A stretch of DNA of 64,000 bases. Origin: Paguma larvata. Lineage: Eukaryota > Chordata > Mammalia > Carnivora > Viverridae. Where the stretch lies: assembly GCA_030068075.1 (NCBI GenBank), contig CM057825.1, positions 83,343,123-83,407,122 on the forward strand, in the 5' to 3' direction. Positions 11,041 through 21,689 of this stretch are shown here, in pieces (the stretch's first letter is position 1; every line of letters starts with the position of its first letter). Under the pieces are notes generated by a model. It was given only the letters and a program-made list of their open reading frames with translations. It was not told the DNA's origin and did no database searches. Made by a program: the position numbers and the translations under genes.

Positions 11041-13265
11041 ACCAGTGCCCCCTGGGAAGTTTGGCTTTATATCATCCCATACAGCTCTTTTAGATGCTGC
11101 ATTCATTCCCTCCATGTCAGAAACGAGGGTCTGATGGTCTAAATCCTACATTTATGAGAAAGATCTGAGTTCAAGTTTTCTAGCTTCTTTAAAAGTGCCT
11201 TTCCTTGTCTGAGTGTGGAATAATAAGTAAAGAAAAGTCCAGGAACAAGTATGTAATCAGACACCAAGTGACCCGAGGAACCACATTAGGTGTGGCTATT
11301 TTTGTATATGTTTCTTTAGAAAAGAAGCCTTTTCCCTTTTCCCTTTTGAATAATAAAAAACACTCCTCCTTTCTTTTAGAACAAAGAGAGGGAAAAGAGG
11401 AAGTGCCAATAAGTGTAGGACTGTTGTAAGAAGCTGAATTAATGCGAATAATTATGTAACGATTGCTCCTAATTAAATAAGGATAATGTTCGGGGTTCCT
11501 TGCTGTTGTTGTTGTTTGTTTTTTTCCTCAGAAACCACTGGTATTTAGGAATATATCTACCCAGCTTTCTTTCTCTAGAAAGAAAGAAATAAATGACAAC
11601 CCCTCCCCCAAATAAATGACAACATAAATAGACACATAAAGTCCATATGAATCATTAGCGCGTGAGATACCGCTACCCTGGGGCTGCCCGAACTCACATG
11701 CATTCCCTTCTTTCTATTTCAAATCTTTAAAATATTTTCTTTTCAAATACTTATAAAAGCACGTATGGTTGAAATAAAAATAAAGCACATACAGATGAGA
11801 TTTCAAACACAGCACTCTCCTATACTGGAAGGAAAATACTTATGTGCTGCTTCTCTGAGTCCAATATATATATTCAGGGAAAGTAAGAACTTAAAAGGAG
11901 GGAAGATCAAGACTAGATCATAGAACTACTTTAAAAATGTTACAACTGTCATGTAGGAAAAAAAAAATTGGCGTCTTTCACCCAATCCACCTACCTAACG
12001 TTCAAGTTTATGAAGGAATGTGCATTCCACTGCTAAACGTGTGTATACGTAAAAGCACATGTGTTTCACACGCAATCACTATGTGAAAATGAGACGGTTT
12101 TGGTAAGTTTCAGCCATTTTAAAATATATTTGATTTAAAAAAATCCCTTAATAAAAAAAAACTACTCGACAATTTGTCCAGAGAACAACTATTTATCAAT
12201 GTCGATGTCATTTTATGATTTAACCAGCCCTAAATTTGTGGAAACAATCTTCACGGTTAAGACTGCCATAAAATCCTGCAAATCTAATACCTGAATATCT
12301 CTTTTCTGAATAGAAGGAGCATCCTAAAAAGCACGTTTGACCCCCTCCCTCCTGGTGTTTTATTTTGTTTTGTTTTTTAACTTTTAGGATGCCAGCTTCT
12401 TGTAAGAGGCAAAACAAATGTTAACAACAAAGTTGGAGAGTTCAGCATGAAGCAAAGAGATGGAGCATCTAGCTGATTTGGTTTATGTTTGTTATGTTTG
12501 TTTCTCGGAACAACGAGAAAATTCTATAGTACTCCTTGAGGACAGGGAGAAAGCTCATCAATGTTTTGTGTTTGTTGTTGTTTTTCCTGATCTGCCAGAT
12601 ATTCACCTCCCTAACTGCATTTTCCTTGACAACCCTGGGATTTCAGGGAGTGGCAAGCTTTCCGTATGAAGAATCGCACATCAAATGAGGCCTGACCACA
12701 TGAAATTAGCTGTAATGAAGACAAAAGAATGCAAAATACATGTGACATTAGAAAAAGAGCCCCAAGACTACATTTTTAAGCCAGGTCCACGCACTGAGCG
12801 CATTCTAAAATCTAGCAGGGAACACTTTTCTGGAATAAGAGAAGAACTGCACAATGGAGACACATTATAATGTATATTGAACTTACATGATCACAACTGT
12901 ACGTAATGTGGCTAAAAAGACAAACAAGGAAAAATCTGTTTATTCATCAGGGCACTTCTGCCAGCTATTTCCACAGAATGAACATGAAATAAGACTCATG
13001 AAGCCACTCTTCCTTTACCTAATACTAATTGTCATGTGCCTTCATATATTAAACAGCTTCCAGCACTGTAGGGTGACTCAGATAACCATTGTTTTCTACA
13101 ATATGGACCCTAAATACAAGCCAACTACTTTATTTATGGTCAAGCAAAAACCAAACCAAACCAAAACAAACAAGCGAAAAAAAAAGTAACGATCTTTTCC
13201 ATTGGTGTCCAACATGGCAGCTTCCTAAGGAAAGATTCTTAAGGTAACTTTGTCCATCTTGTTTT
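11041..13265. other. Unique sequence with minor simple repeats
   Basis: No interspersed repeat or exon is recognised. Small features: a near-palindrome around 11565-11590 (CTTTCTTTCTCTAGAAAGAA), two copies of AAATAAATGACAAC at about 11589 and 11610, and a CAAAC-rich run near 13143-13185. Frames of 61-100 codons (for example 12887-13189) lack recognisable domains. Confidence 0.45.
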
Positions 13266-13270
13266 TATTT

Positions 13271-13470
13271 TAGTTTATTTATTTATTTGAGAGAGACAGA
13301 GGTAGCACAAGTGAGGGAGGGGCAGAGAGAGAGGGAGAGAAAGAATCCCAAGCAAGCTCCACGCTGCCAGCTAGTAGCCCGACATGGGACTCAAACTCAT
13401 GAAACCATGAGATCATGACTGTGCCAAACCCAAGATCAGTCGTTTAACTGACTGAGCTACCCAGGCACCC
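13271..13470 (-). mobile_element. CAN SINE (antisense)
   Basis: Reverse-complement tail AGTTTATTTATTTATTTGAG, then a GA-rich region and ATGAGATCATGACTGTGCCA. It ends ACTGACTGAGCTACCCAGGC followed by ACCC. The tRNA-like body is recognisable although its B-box area (ACTCAAACTCATGAAACC) has mutated CpGs. No target duplication was found. Confidence 0.94.
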
Positions 13471-13474
13471 TGAA

Positions 13475-14595
13475 TACAATTTTTTTCTTATATACTGACT
13501 TTAGAAACATGTTCATAGCTATATCAGTTAAGACTCTCTACACATCTTTCTTTCCTTTTCTTCTCACTCTTTTGTTTTTTTAGGCAAACATTTCATATTC
13601 CCAATAGACCAGATCCCTGGTTTCCATTAAAGAAATCAATTGGTAAAGCAAAAAATTTATTGAATATCCACAGTATGCCAACCTACATGCTATGGGCAGT
13701 AAAAGAAAACATACTATATGATATCAATCTTCAAGTAATTAAAAAATTTACATATGAAAATTGCAGAGGCCAGACCATGACTCTTCAGTACCTCACAAGC
13801 ACAAATCTTTGTATTCCATGAATTAAATTCTAGGGTGGCTGAGGGATTGTTATGAGTGTGCTATGGAATAATCTGAAAAAAAATTTGTAGGTAGTGCTTG
13901 AGTTGAGTATTGAAAGAGGAAGTATAGATTAGATACAGTGAATGAATGAAGTTCAGTTTTTTAAATTACTGTTACATGGTTAAACGACCAATAAGATCAA
14001 AACAGATAATCTTAGTTTAGAACAATTTCTTAGCACCCAAAGAACGGTGGCCAAAAAAAAAAATAAAAACAAAAACAGGCAAGGTGATAGACTCAAATAG
14101 AACAAACTGGTTGTCCATTTTTATTTTGGGATTCAAACAGCAAAATTTTGAAAATGACATTAGAATGTTCTCTGGCTTTCAGAGAAATCATTGATTTGAC
14201 ACACTGCATGTATTACAAATGGCCCTTGAATTTCTCATCAGTGAACCGGTGACTAGCCCAGGCTATCCACAAGGAGACTTTTTTATCATAGTTTAAAGAC
14301 AGCAATTCACCATGGAAGTATCGAAGCAGGTCAAGGTCATGCATTGGCATATACTATGAAAATCTCTTAAAAGTCAAAGATCCTAACAGAATATCCAAAC
14401 ACAATCTCTAATTTCTATCACATTGGAAGGAAGCTAGAAATGTATAAAACAGGCATACAAAACAGCGGTATAATGGGAATGTTTTTCATTTTGACAATCT
14501 GTTTTAACCAACAAAGATGATGACAAAGTCAACGATCTACCTAAAAAATAAGTATGGTCATGGCATAACTGGCCACACCTTTTCCGTTTGCCTTT
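13475..14595. other. Unique sequence, nothing recognised
   Basis: AT-rich DNA with one short A run near 14057. A fragment near 13660 (TTGAATATCCACAGTATGCC) faintly resembles old LINE/SINE 3' text but is too short to call. Confidence 0.45.
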
Positions 14596-14597
14596 CT

Positions 14598-15260
14598 TTT
14601 TTTAACAACACATCTTTATTCTTTATTCATACACAAAGAAATACACTCAATTTAACATTGTCATATGTGTAGGTTAGGCCAACCCCCGTTAACTGCGGGC
14701 ACCCGGAACCTGGAAGACAACAGAGTTCACTGATGCATGTAGAGACCCCTGCAGAAGAACAGTGGGGAAAACTCTGCAAACATCAATTGAAGAAACCCTG
14801 GCTCCGTTGTGAAATGGTATCTGGGAAGCGATAGGCCATTTGTGATGTTGCCGCAAGTAGGAATGGAGGTATCTTGTTCTGATCAAAGCTCCACGATACC
14901 TTAAGTGGCAGAGGGACAGCCCTGCAAGCAAGACCCTATAAGCAGCCGCAAAGGACGAAAGTCTCCAGAAGCACATAGTCACGTGAGGACTGATTGCAGG
15001 AGCCTCCATGTCTCTTCCTGGGATTAATGCCCATAAAGATAGCAACACCATCATCAGCGTCATCTTCCAAACAAAGGACCACAGTATAGAGAGAACAATA
15101 TTAATTATAGTCAAAATCACTTATGCACTCAGCGATTTCAATAGGGACAATCAGTTTAAGTGGCGGTGGCAAATTCTCAACATAAAACACACTTGCTACA
15201 ATCCAAACTGGATTTCGAGAGAGGTGAGCAGCCGCGTTAGTTGTTTAATCTGGTTATATT
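14598..15260 (-). pseudogene. Possible retrocopy or 3' exon of an unidentified transcript
   Basis: On the minus strand this segment ends like an mRNA: two AATAAA hexamers (plus-strand TTTATT at 14617-14622 and 14624-14629) lie 12-20 nt before an 8-A tract (plus-strand T run 14598-14605). Upstream is a 143-codon frame (15120 to 14689, minus). It has a hydrophobic N-terminus (residues about 1-35) and several Cys and Arg residues, and ends at a TAA a short way before the signals. GC content is higher than in the flanks. I do not recognise the protein or the transcript. Alternatives are a processed retrocopy, the last exon of a long noncoding RNA, or an unclassified repeat. No target duplication is visible at the distal end, whose boundary is a guess. 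Confidence 0.35.
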
Positions 15261-15279
15261 TGAGCTAAAGTAGTTCACA

Positions 15280-15960
15280 TTTTTAGAATGAATGAATCAA
15301 AGGCGTAATTGTTTTTGTCATCTGCACAGCAATTTTACTCCCGAATGCATTGTTTTAGGCAGGAATTAATAAAAATTGCATGCGCTTCAGGTGCTGGGTA
15401 GATCACCCTTTTCCACACAGCCCAGCCTGGAGCCGTGAATGCTCCTTTTCTTATTATCAGTTAATAATTCTCTCTCATTGAGGCAAATTAGGAACTTGAC
15501 TGTGTTCGAGAGTCCAGAACACTGCTAGAGGCAAAAGGGGGCTAAATGGCAGAAATTCCTGTCTGAGCGAGATGCATGAAGCACGACATTGTGTCCACCA
15601 CAAAAGCCGCTCTGTATTTTTGATCCTTTCTAATTTAATTAGCCCAAGAGGTAGCGCATTAATTTGCCAAGAATTCTTCTGATGCGAAAGCTGCCCTTAT
15701 TGCAGTGAAGGGAAAAAATAACCTGCGTGCTACAGTGGCAGGCTAGTAATGAAAGGGGGTTATTTTTGTGTTACAAATGGCATTGCAGGGTTACAAGAGA
15801 CCTTTAAACCTTTTTATCTCTGGTTAGGTCATATGTAACACAGTGCAACACAAAGCGCTAATTAACCAATTCTGGTCCAGACATCTTTTAGAACACTTAA
15901 GAGAGTCGCGCAGTTAGAACCCAGGTCAAACGGATGGCTTTGTTTGCTTTTCAGACCTGA
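15280..15960. promoter_or_regulatory. Candidate conserved enhancer with homeodomain sites
   Basis: About 680 bp without repeats, with retained CpGs and dense homeodomain-type cores. A perfect palindromic P3-type site, TAATTTAATTA, lies at 15631-15641; paired-class homeodomain dimers are known to bind TAAT-N3-ATTA. A second core, GCGCTAATTAACCAATT, lies near 15855, with further TAAT/ATTA cores around 15320 and 15460. There is no open frame of note. The texture resembles developmental enhancers found in gene deserts. The enhancer role is inferred and conservation was not tested. Confidence 0.45.
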
Positions 15961-17984
15961 AGACATCCTCTGGTGTAGATATTAAAAATAGACCAGAAAA
16001 AGCATCTCTTGGCAGTTCAGTTACTCTACGGACTCAGGGGCTCTCGATATTTATTCTTGTCTTTGTTTCCTTTCTGTTTAATGATATTCTTTATGTGGGC
16101 AAGCTGGAGTCTTGAGGTCCCTTAGAAGGTCTCTTGGTTCTTTATGCTGTATTTGTTTGGTAAATTGTCTCCATGTTAATCTTCTTCATCAAATACTTGG
16201 AGTCGGTTTTGAAAAACTTTGATCAGATCTGCCACCACCAAGCTTCTTCATCATCGCCATGTGCTTCTGATATGCGCTTCTGCACTCACATGGGTCGTTT
16301 ACTCATTAAAGAATGAGAAACATGCATCCTACCATAATTTCTCCCCAATACTTTGAACTGTTAATTAAGCTTATGTAATCACGTCTCCTGTTTGCGGAAC
16401 TATTTCTTTTCTAGAAATTACGGGATCCCGTGTAGGGACTTCCGACACCCTGTCGCTTCCCCTCATCGCTTTCCATCCCTGCTGCCTGAACATGGTTGGG
16501 TAAAAACACTCCCTCCCAGAGACAAAGTCAAGAAAACCTGAGGATTATTACATTTCGCATTCAATTCTCCTGTCCCTTTAATGAAAACGAGTGGAAGACA
16601 ATAGCTGGAAAGGAAAGCATGATACTTCCCTCCCTCTCAGCTTCTGGCTAGAAATCAGTGAATTAGGGAAGGTGGCATTTAGAGTGTTTGGGGCCATGCA
16701 TTATGGCTTCCCAGAGGCAGCACGAGTAGCCTGTTTATGGCAGAGTGGAAGACTGTAGCCAAACTGAGAAGAGGAAATTAGCATTGGCAAGAGGTAGGGC
16801 AGGATGGACCCAGGTTCAAGGGAGGGGCCTGGGGTGAGAGGGCAGACAGCAGAGGAGAGCGAAGAGAGGGATCTTTTTAAAAAAGGATTGTGGACAAGGG
16901 AGAGGTTAAAAAAAAAAGAGGAAAGGAAAAACACTAATTGAGTGTTAATTGCAAGGGAAGGGTGGGGGTTGGGGGATGAATTACGTCAGGAGAATCTCTT
17001 AATTCAGCAACATTTTCTCTTGGACAGCAGTACAAAATAATCCGGTTTCTTAAAAACAGAGCTTGTCCTTTCAAAATATTTTTATTTTTTTAAAGGAAAC
17101 ACACTTCCAGACATTTTCATTCTAACCTAGAAATACTTTTCAGTTTGATTTACCAGGCACTGTTTAAAAAACCCTCGAATTAATTTTTGTTCTGAACTTA
17201 AAATTCTTTACCTTTTCTGTTGTTTCGTAGATTATATTTAAAACTCTATATGGTAAGACAGTGGTTTTCTTACACAAATTAAAAGTTCATGTAGATGTTA
17301 TTAGTATCACATACGAGCAAGATAACTTGGCGGAGACTGGGCTTTTATAGATACATGTTAAACGGCTCTGCATTTTTCCAGGTTGTCCAAATGATTTGAA
17401 AGGGTAAAAAGATTTTTTAATACACAGTAAATACTTCTGAAATAGTGAATTAAAATGAAAAACAGATGACACATTTATTCCGCTTTTGGCTTCTGTAACA
17501 TCAAACAGCACATTTTCTTCAAATGGTTTCATCAGTGGACCGGTAACCTCTTAAAATGATTGACTCAAACATGTCACTTATTTGATGATTGCAGGTTTAT
17601 AAAATAGTCCCTACTTTTTAAAAAATCTGTCAACACGTTACATGTCTCACAGGAGATTAAAAGGTAGCATTTATTCCTATGCTTTCTCTCCAGATAATTT
17701 TAAGTTTTCAAACAAAATGATGATATAATGTATGAATAAAGTATTTTAAGTCCATTAAGGAAATATCTTAAAACTTGTAGTTGATTGATTTTATTAATTT
17801 TTTTTTAAAGATTGACCAAGCCAATCTAACACAGCTCACAGAAAGAAAAAAACCAACGACTTTTTACCAGGATGATATGCAGGTGTGGAATTTATTCAAA
17901 GTAAAGGATAGAAAGCAAATGAAAGGCATATACAAATTTGAAAGGAAACAAATTAACAAAATCATTATTTTGAGTTAATTTTTT
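15961..17984. other. Repeat-free sequence, possible extension of the regulatory island
   Basis: Two kilobases without a recognised interspersed repeat. It includes a CTTTGATCAGATCTG segment near 16219 (TCF/LEF-like core), TTAATTAAGC near 16361 and a CpG-retaining stretch around 16395-16480. Frames of 65-81 codons have no recognisable domain. A small A run sits at about 16908. Confidence 0.4.
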
Positions 17985-18196
17985 GTTAATTTTTTTTAAC
18001 GTTTATTTATTTTTGAGACATAGAGACAGAGTGTGAGCAGGAGGAGGGCAGAGAAAGAGGGAGACACAGAATCCAAAGCGGACTCCAGGCTGAGCCGTCA
18101 GCACAGAGCCAGACGTGGGACTCGAACTCACAGACCACAGGATCATGACCTGAGCCGAAGTCGGCCGCTTAACCGACTGAGCCACCCAGGTGCCCC
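17985..18196 (-). mobile_element. CAN SINE (antisense) with target duplication
   Basis: Reverse-complement tail TTAACGTTTATTTATTTTTG, a GA-rich region, body GACTCGAACTCACAGACCAC and head TGAGCCACCCAGGTGCCCC. Direct repeats flank it: TGAGTTAATTTTT at 17971 and TGAGTTCATTTTT at 18197, one mismatch. Several CpGs survive (GTCGGCCGCTTAACCGAC), so this is a fairly young copy. Both 60-codon frames over it are SINE translations. Confidence 0.96.
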
Positions 18197-18199
18197 TGA

Positions 18200-18590
18200 G
18201 TTCATTTTTAATTAATGATAAGAACTACTTTCAATGACTTGATAAAATGAAAAAAAATTTTTTTCTCCTGAATTCCAGATACCTCTCTAGTCTCAGAGAA
18301 TTCACAGCAGAGCAGAAACAACTTACCTACGTCTACTTTCAAGAGAAAGCCAGGACCCTGAGATCTCAATCCATCCTCCTAAAACACCACGAAACCCACA
18401 CCGGGATAGGTCTGAGAACGCATACATTCCCTGATATTCTCCGTGTCCCTGGAAATCTGTCGATACTTAAATACTCTCGGTTGGAACAAGTTTAAAAGGA
18501 GCTAAAAATATAAAATCCTCCCTGGAGAAAAAGGAAGAGTGAAAGACCAATGGCAAGAAACAGGTTTTTCTCCCCAAACATACCAAGAAT
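18200..18590. other. Unique sequence, nothing recognised
   Basis: Contains an 82-codon plus-strand frame (18247-18495) without recognisable domains. No repeat was identified. Confidence 0.4.
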
Positions 18591-19065
18591 GAAAAAGGTC
18601 ACCTTGACCTCTTGATGCAGGCCTGGGATAAGTGTTCTGAGGTGATGTCTCTCAGGCAGGGTCACAGTCCAAGCAGATGACACACTCGAGCGTGGAGACT
18701 GAGAAGAGTTTAATAAAAGAACACTCAACAAAAATATGGGTAGGGATGGAGTGCACTGAGACCAGTGACCATGTGGAGCCGGTTAAACCATGAGGTCTTG
18801 AGAGGCAAGAGGAAAGAACGGTTACCAGAGCCCAGAGAGGGGTGACTGCGAAGGACCACTCACTGCACAGAGGCCGCTGCTTGGATAGAGGGCCACGGGC
18901 ACCTCGCAACCGCTCCCCAGGCAGAGAACTAACGCCTGGACCCCACTCTCCTCCCACCTCTGCCCCTCCATTGTCATGAGACTGTGACAGAGACCAGCCC
19001 CAAAGCAGAGGGCAGTGCTTGCAATCAGCCTCTCAGGGAGAGAATGGCCTGGAAGGGCTGTCATA
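18590..19065 (-). other. GC-rich unassigned block, possibly LTR-derived
   Basis: A sharply bounded region of higher GC, with text such as GGGTCACAGTCCAAGCAGAT, TAATAAAAGAACACTC and ACTAACGCCTGGACCCCACT. It carries overlapping minus-strand frames of 79-101 codons. The texture is that of retroviral or LTR-type repeat sequence, and an inverted polyadenylation-like or tail region is absent. I cannot name a family. It could also be a degraded retrocopy. No domain is visible in any frame. Confidence 0.35.
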
Positions 19066-20848
19066 AGATAACCAGCACAGGTGACTTTGAATATTTAATT
19101 GTGGAGAAGGAACAGTTCTTAACATGAATACAAACTATTAATGACCTTAACAGGAAGGAAAACATAGTGTCTTTTTCAGAAGCAATATCTGCAGTACAGT
19201 AGGATAAGAAATACATGTGTATATGCCCTCCCCCGCCCCACACACATATACCAAACCATTCTTCAAAGAGAAATAGAAGCCAAATTATGAAACGAAATAT
19301 ATAAAATTATGACAATAAAACATAAGAATGTATAAAATTATAGACAACTTCAAAATTCTGCAACCAGCCTGGTTCTCATTATTAAGAAATATAATCTAAC
19401 CAGTTAAGGTATTAAAACATATGGAGAACAGCAAGAGAATGAGGAAGAAAAGAAAAAGGAAAACAAGGAAAGACAGATAACTAAGGAAAAAATTCATTGA
19501 AACATGGTTCTTTTCATTTCCCTTTTCTTCCCCACAGTACAGGCCCCGATTGCTTGTTAATTCTCAGAAGCAAGACTCTAAGGGTCCCCTGAAATCTCAC
19601 TACTGTTGAGGCCTTTTGTTTCTACAAGCCACCAGAGCCCACCCTGTTTTCTAAGCAATCTTAGGAAGAAGACATCTAGAAGTACAGAAGTACAAGTCTC
19701 CTGTCAGGGGGAGATGGGGGACACTGAAAAGCTATTTCCATAACCACTGAAGCTATTTGGATCTAGATTTCTATTCCCCGCCCTTTACGCCTCCCCTTGT
19801 GCGGCTCCTGCGAAGCATGAAGCTTCTTTGAAGATAAGAAGGATCCTAGGTCATGGCCTTCTAGAGACAGACTTTGTGCCTGCAACCCCACGGGCCAGTC
19901 TCTGCTAAAGAGTCTCCTTTCTCACTTCCCTGACCTACCTATACACAACTGAAAATCTCAAAACTATACCTTCTCTGTCATGTCATGTTGGTTACCGTCT
20001 TAAATGCGTCTTAATCCTCTCTTTCTTCCTTTCTTCCTTCCCTCTTTTTAATATGCATTCAATTCATGGACCTTTACTGAGCTCCAATATGCAAGCCACT
20101 GGGCAAGGGTAAGGGTACAAAACAACTCGAGATCCCCCAGCCAGATCTTGAGCAACACACAGGACGGCAGAAAGAGACAGACATACTGTCTCGCTGTCCT
20201 TTTCCACATCCTTGTAACGCAACAGCAGATACTAACATGTAACTGCATATCCAGAGCACGTCTATGTATTATTGCATAAATGTGTACATATGTATATACA
20301 TAGTCTGATCCTAAAATACTTCCAGTCCCTTGGGGAAATATCCTCCTCCACTCACTGCACTGTCTCCTGGCATCATTCCTGTGTTTCCTGGTCTTTCATT
20401 GAATCCCAACAGGTTTTAAAGAATTAAACATATGCGAGGATGGGAAAGCACACTCAGAATGGCATATATAAGCCCATTGCTGGATGAGGGCTCACGGTGG
20501 GAGGAGCTGGGAATCAGCTCTGGAAGAGATGGAAGGATGTAAATAAAGGGATGATATATGCAGAGGGTATTATAGGGCTGTGGGGAAAAAACAAAAACCA
20601 AAGCTAAGTACCAAGGTTCCCTTCAAAAATACCTTCTTTCCAGTTTCTTTCCCCTAGAAACCAACTCCTTAGGAATAAACTGACTTTTTAAATTGAATCT
20701 TTGCAACTAAATTGTATGAGGACAGATAATATGTAAGAAAACCCTTTATTTGGTAGTCATCTCTTTTCAGACGCATCTGCCTTGGGACAGAATATATGCT
20801 TCTCCAGAGCTATGAGAATCAGCTGGGTAGCCTTAAAATTTTGGGTCG
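19066..20848. other. Unique sequence, nothing firmly recognised
   Basis: AT-rich to average composition. A TTTACTGAGCTCCAATATGC stretch near 20071 resembles generic old-repeat text but is too short to call. Minus frames of 60-66 codons show no features. Confidence 0.45.
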
Positions 20849-20849
20849 A

Positions 20850-21032
20850 GGGGCACCTGGGTGGCTTGGTAAGTTAAGCACCCAACTCTTGATTTCAGCT
20901 AAGGTCACAATCTCACTGATCACGAGTTTGAGCCCCACATCGGGCTTTGTGCTGAGAGAACAGAGCCTGCTTCAGATTCTCTGTCTCTCTCTCTCTCTCT
21001 CAAATATAAACATATCTTTAAATTTTTTTTTT
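20850..21032 (+). mobile_element. CAN SINE, first of three in tandem
   Basis: Head GGGGCACCTGGGTGGCTTGG, B-box-like GAGTTTGAGCCCC, CATCGGGCTTTGTGCTGAGA, a short CT run and tail CAAATATAAACATATC. It is shorter than its neighbours because the CT-rich section is reduced. No target duplication is clear. Confidence 0.95.
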
Positions 21033-21099
21033 AATTGTCAGGTCCAGCTCCAAACCAGGTGGGCCCAGGCATCAGTATGGTTGAAAACTCCCCACTTGA

Positions 21100-21314
21100 G
21101 GGGCGTCTGAGTGGCTCGGTCGACTGAAAGGCAGGCTCTTGGTTTTGGCTCAGGTCACGATCTCACGGTTGCATGAGTTCGAGACCCGCATCAGACTCTG
21201 TGCTGACAGCACAGACGGAGCCTGCTTGGGATTCACGGTCTCCCTCTCTCTCTGCCTCTCCCACGCTCACACCGTCTCTCTCTCAAAATAAATAAACTTT
21301 AAATAATAAAAAAT
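21100..21314 (+). mobile_element. CAN SINE, second of three, with target duplication
   Basis: Head GGGGCGTCTGAGTGGCTCGG, GAGTTCGAGACCC B-box, CT-rich section and tail CAAAATAAATAAACTTTAAA. It is bracketed by AAAACTCCCCACTTGA (21084-21099) and AAAACTCCTCACTTGG (21315-21330), two mismatches in 16. It therefore inserted independently of its neighbours, not by duplication of them. Confidence 0.96.
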
Positions 21315-21473
21315 AAAACTCCTCACTTGGTACTACTGTGCAGCCATAGTTGTATGTAATAAGTATATATGTAGACATAGGATTACTGCATTCCTATCAT
21401 CCTTAGTAAAAGAAAATTATCCTAAATAATTTTGTTCTGCTTTTGACAACATCATCATCAAGAATTTATTGTA

Positions 21474-21673
21474 GGGGCGCCTGGGTGGCTCAGTCAGTTA
21501 AGTGTCCTACTTCGGCTCAGGTCATGATCTCACGGTCTGTGAGTTCGAGCCCCGCGTCGGGCTCTGTGTTGACAGCTTGGAGCCTGGAGCCTGCTTTGGA
21601 TTCTGTGTCTCCCTCTCTCTCTGCTCCTCCCCCACTCATGCTTTGTCTCTCCTGCTCTCAAAAATAAATTAAA
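21474..21673 (+). mobile_element. CAN SINE, third of three, with perfect 13-bp duplication
   Basis: Close to the feliform consensus: GGGGCGCCTGGGTGGCTCAG, GAGTTCGAGCCCCGCGTCGG with CpGs intact, GGAGCCTGGAGCCTGC and tail AAAAATAAATTAAA. The flanks AGAATTTATTGTA (21461-21473 and 21674-21686) are identical. Intact CpGs and a perfect duplication mark it as one of the youngest insertions in the window. The 74- and 61-codon frames are SINE translations. Confidence 0.98.
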
Positions 21674-21689
21674 AGAATTTATTGTAATA

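Noticed and set aside
11565..11590. A near-palindrome CTTTCTTTCTCTAGAAAGAA that could be a hairpin.
   Set aside because: Low-complexity arms and no associated feature. Likely chance within a pyrimidine/purine-rich stretch.
20060..20130. Text resembling an old repeat (TTTACTGAGCTCCAATATGC), with a similar fragment near 13660.
   Set aside because: Too short and diverged to assign to MIR, L2 or any other family with confidence.
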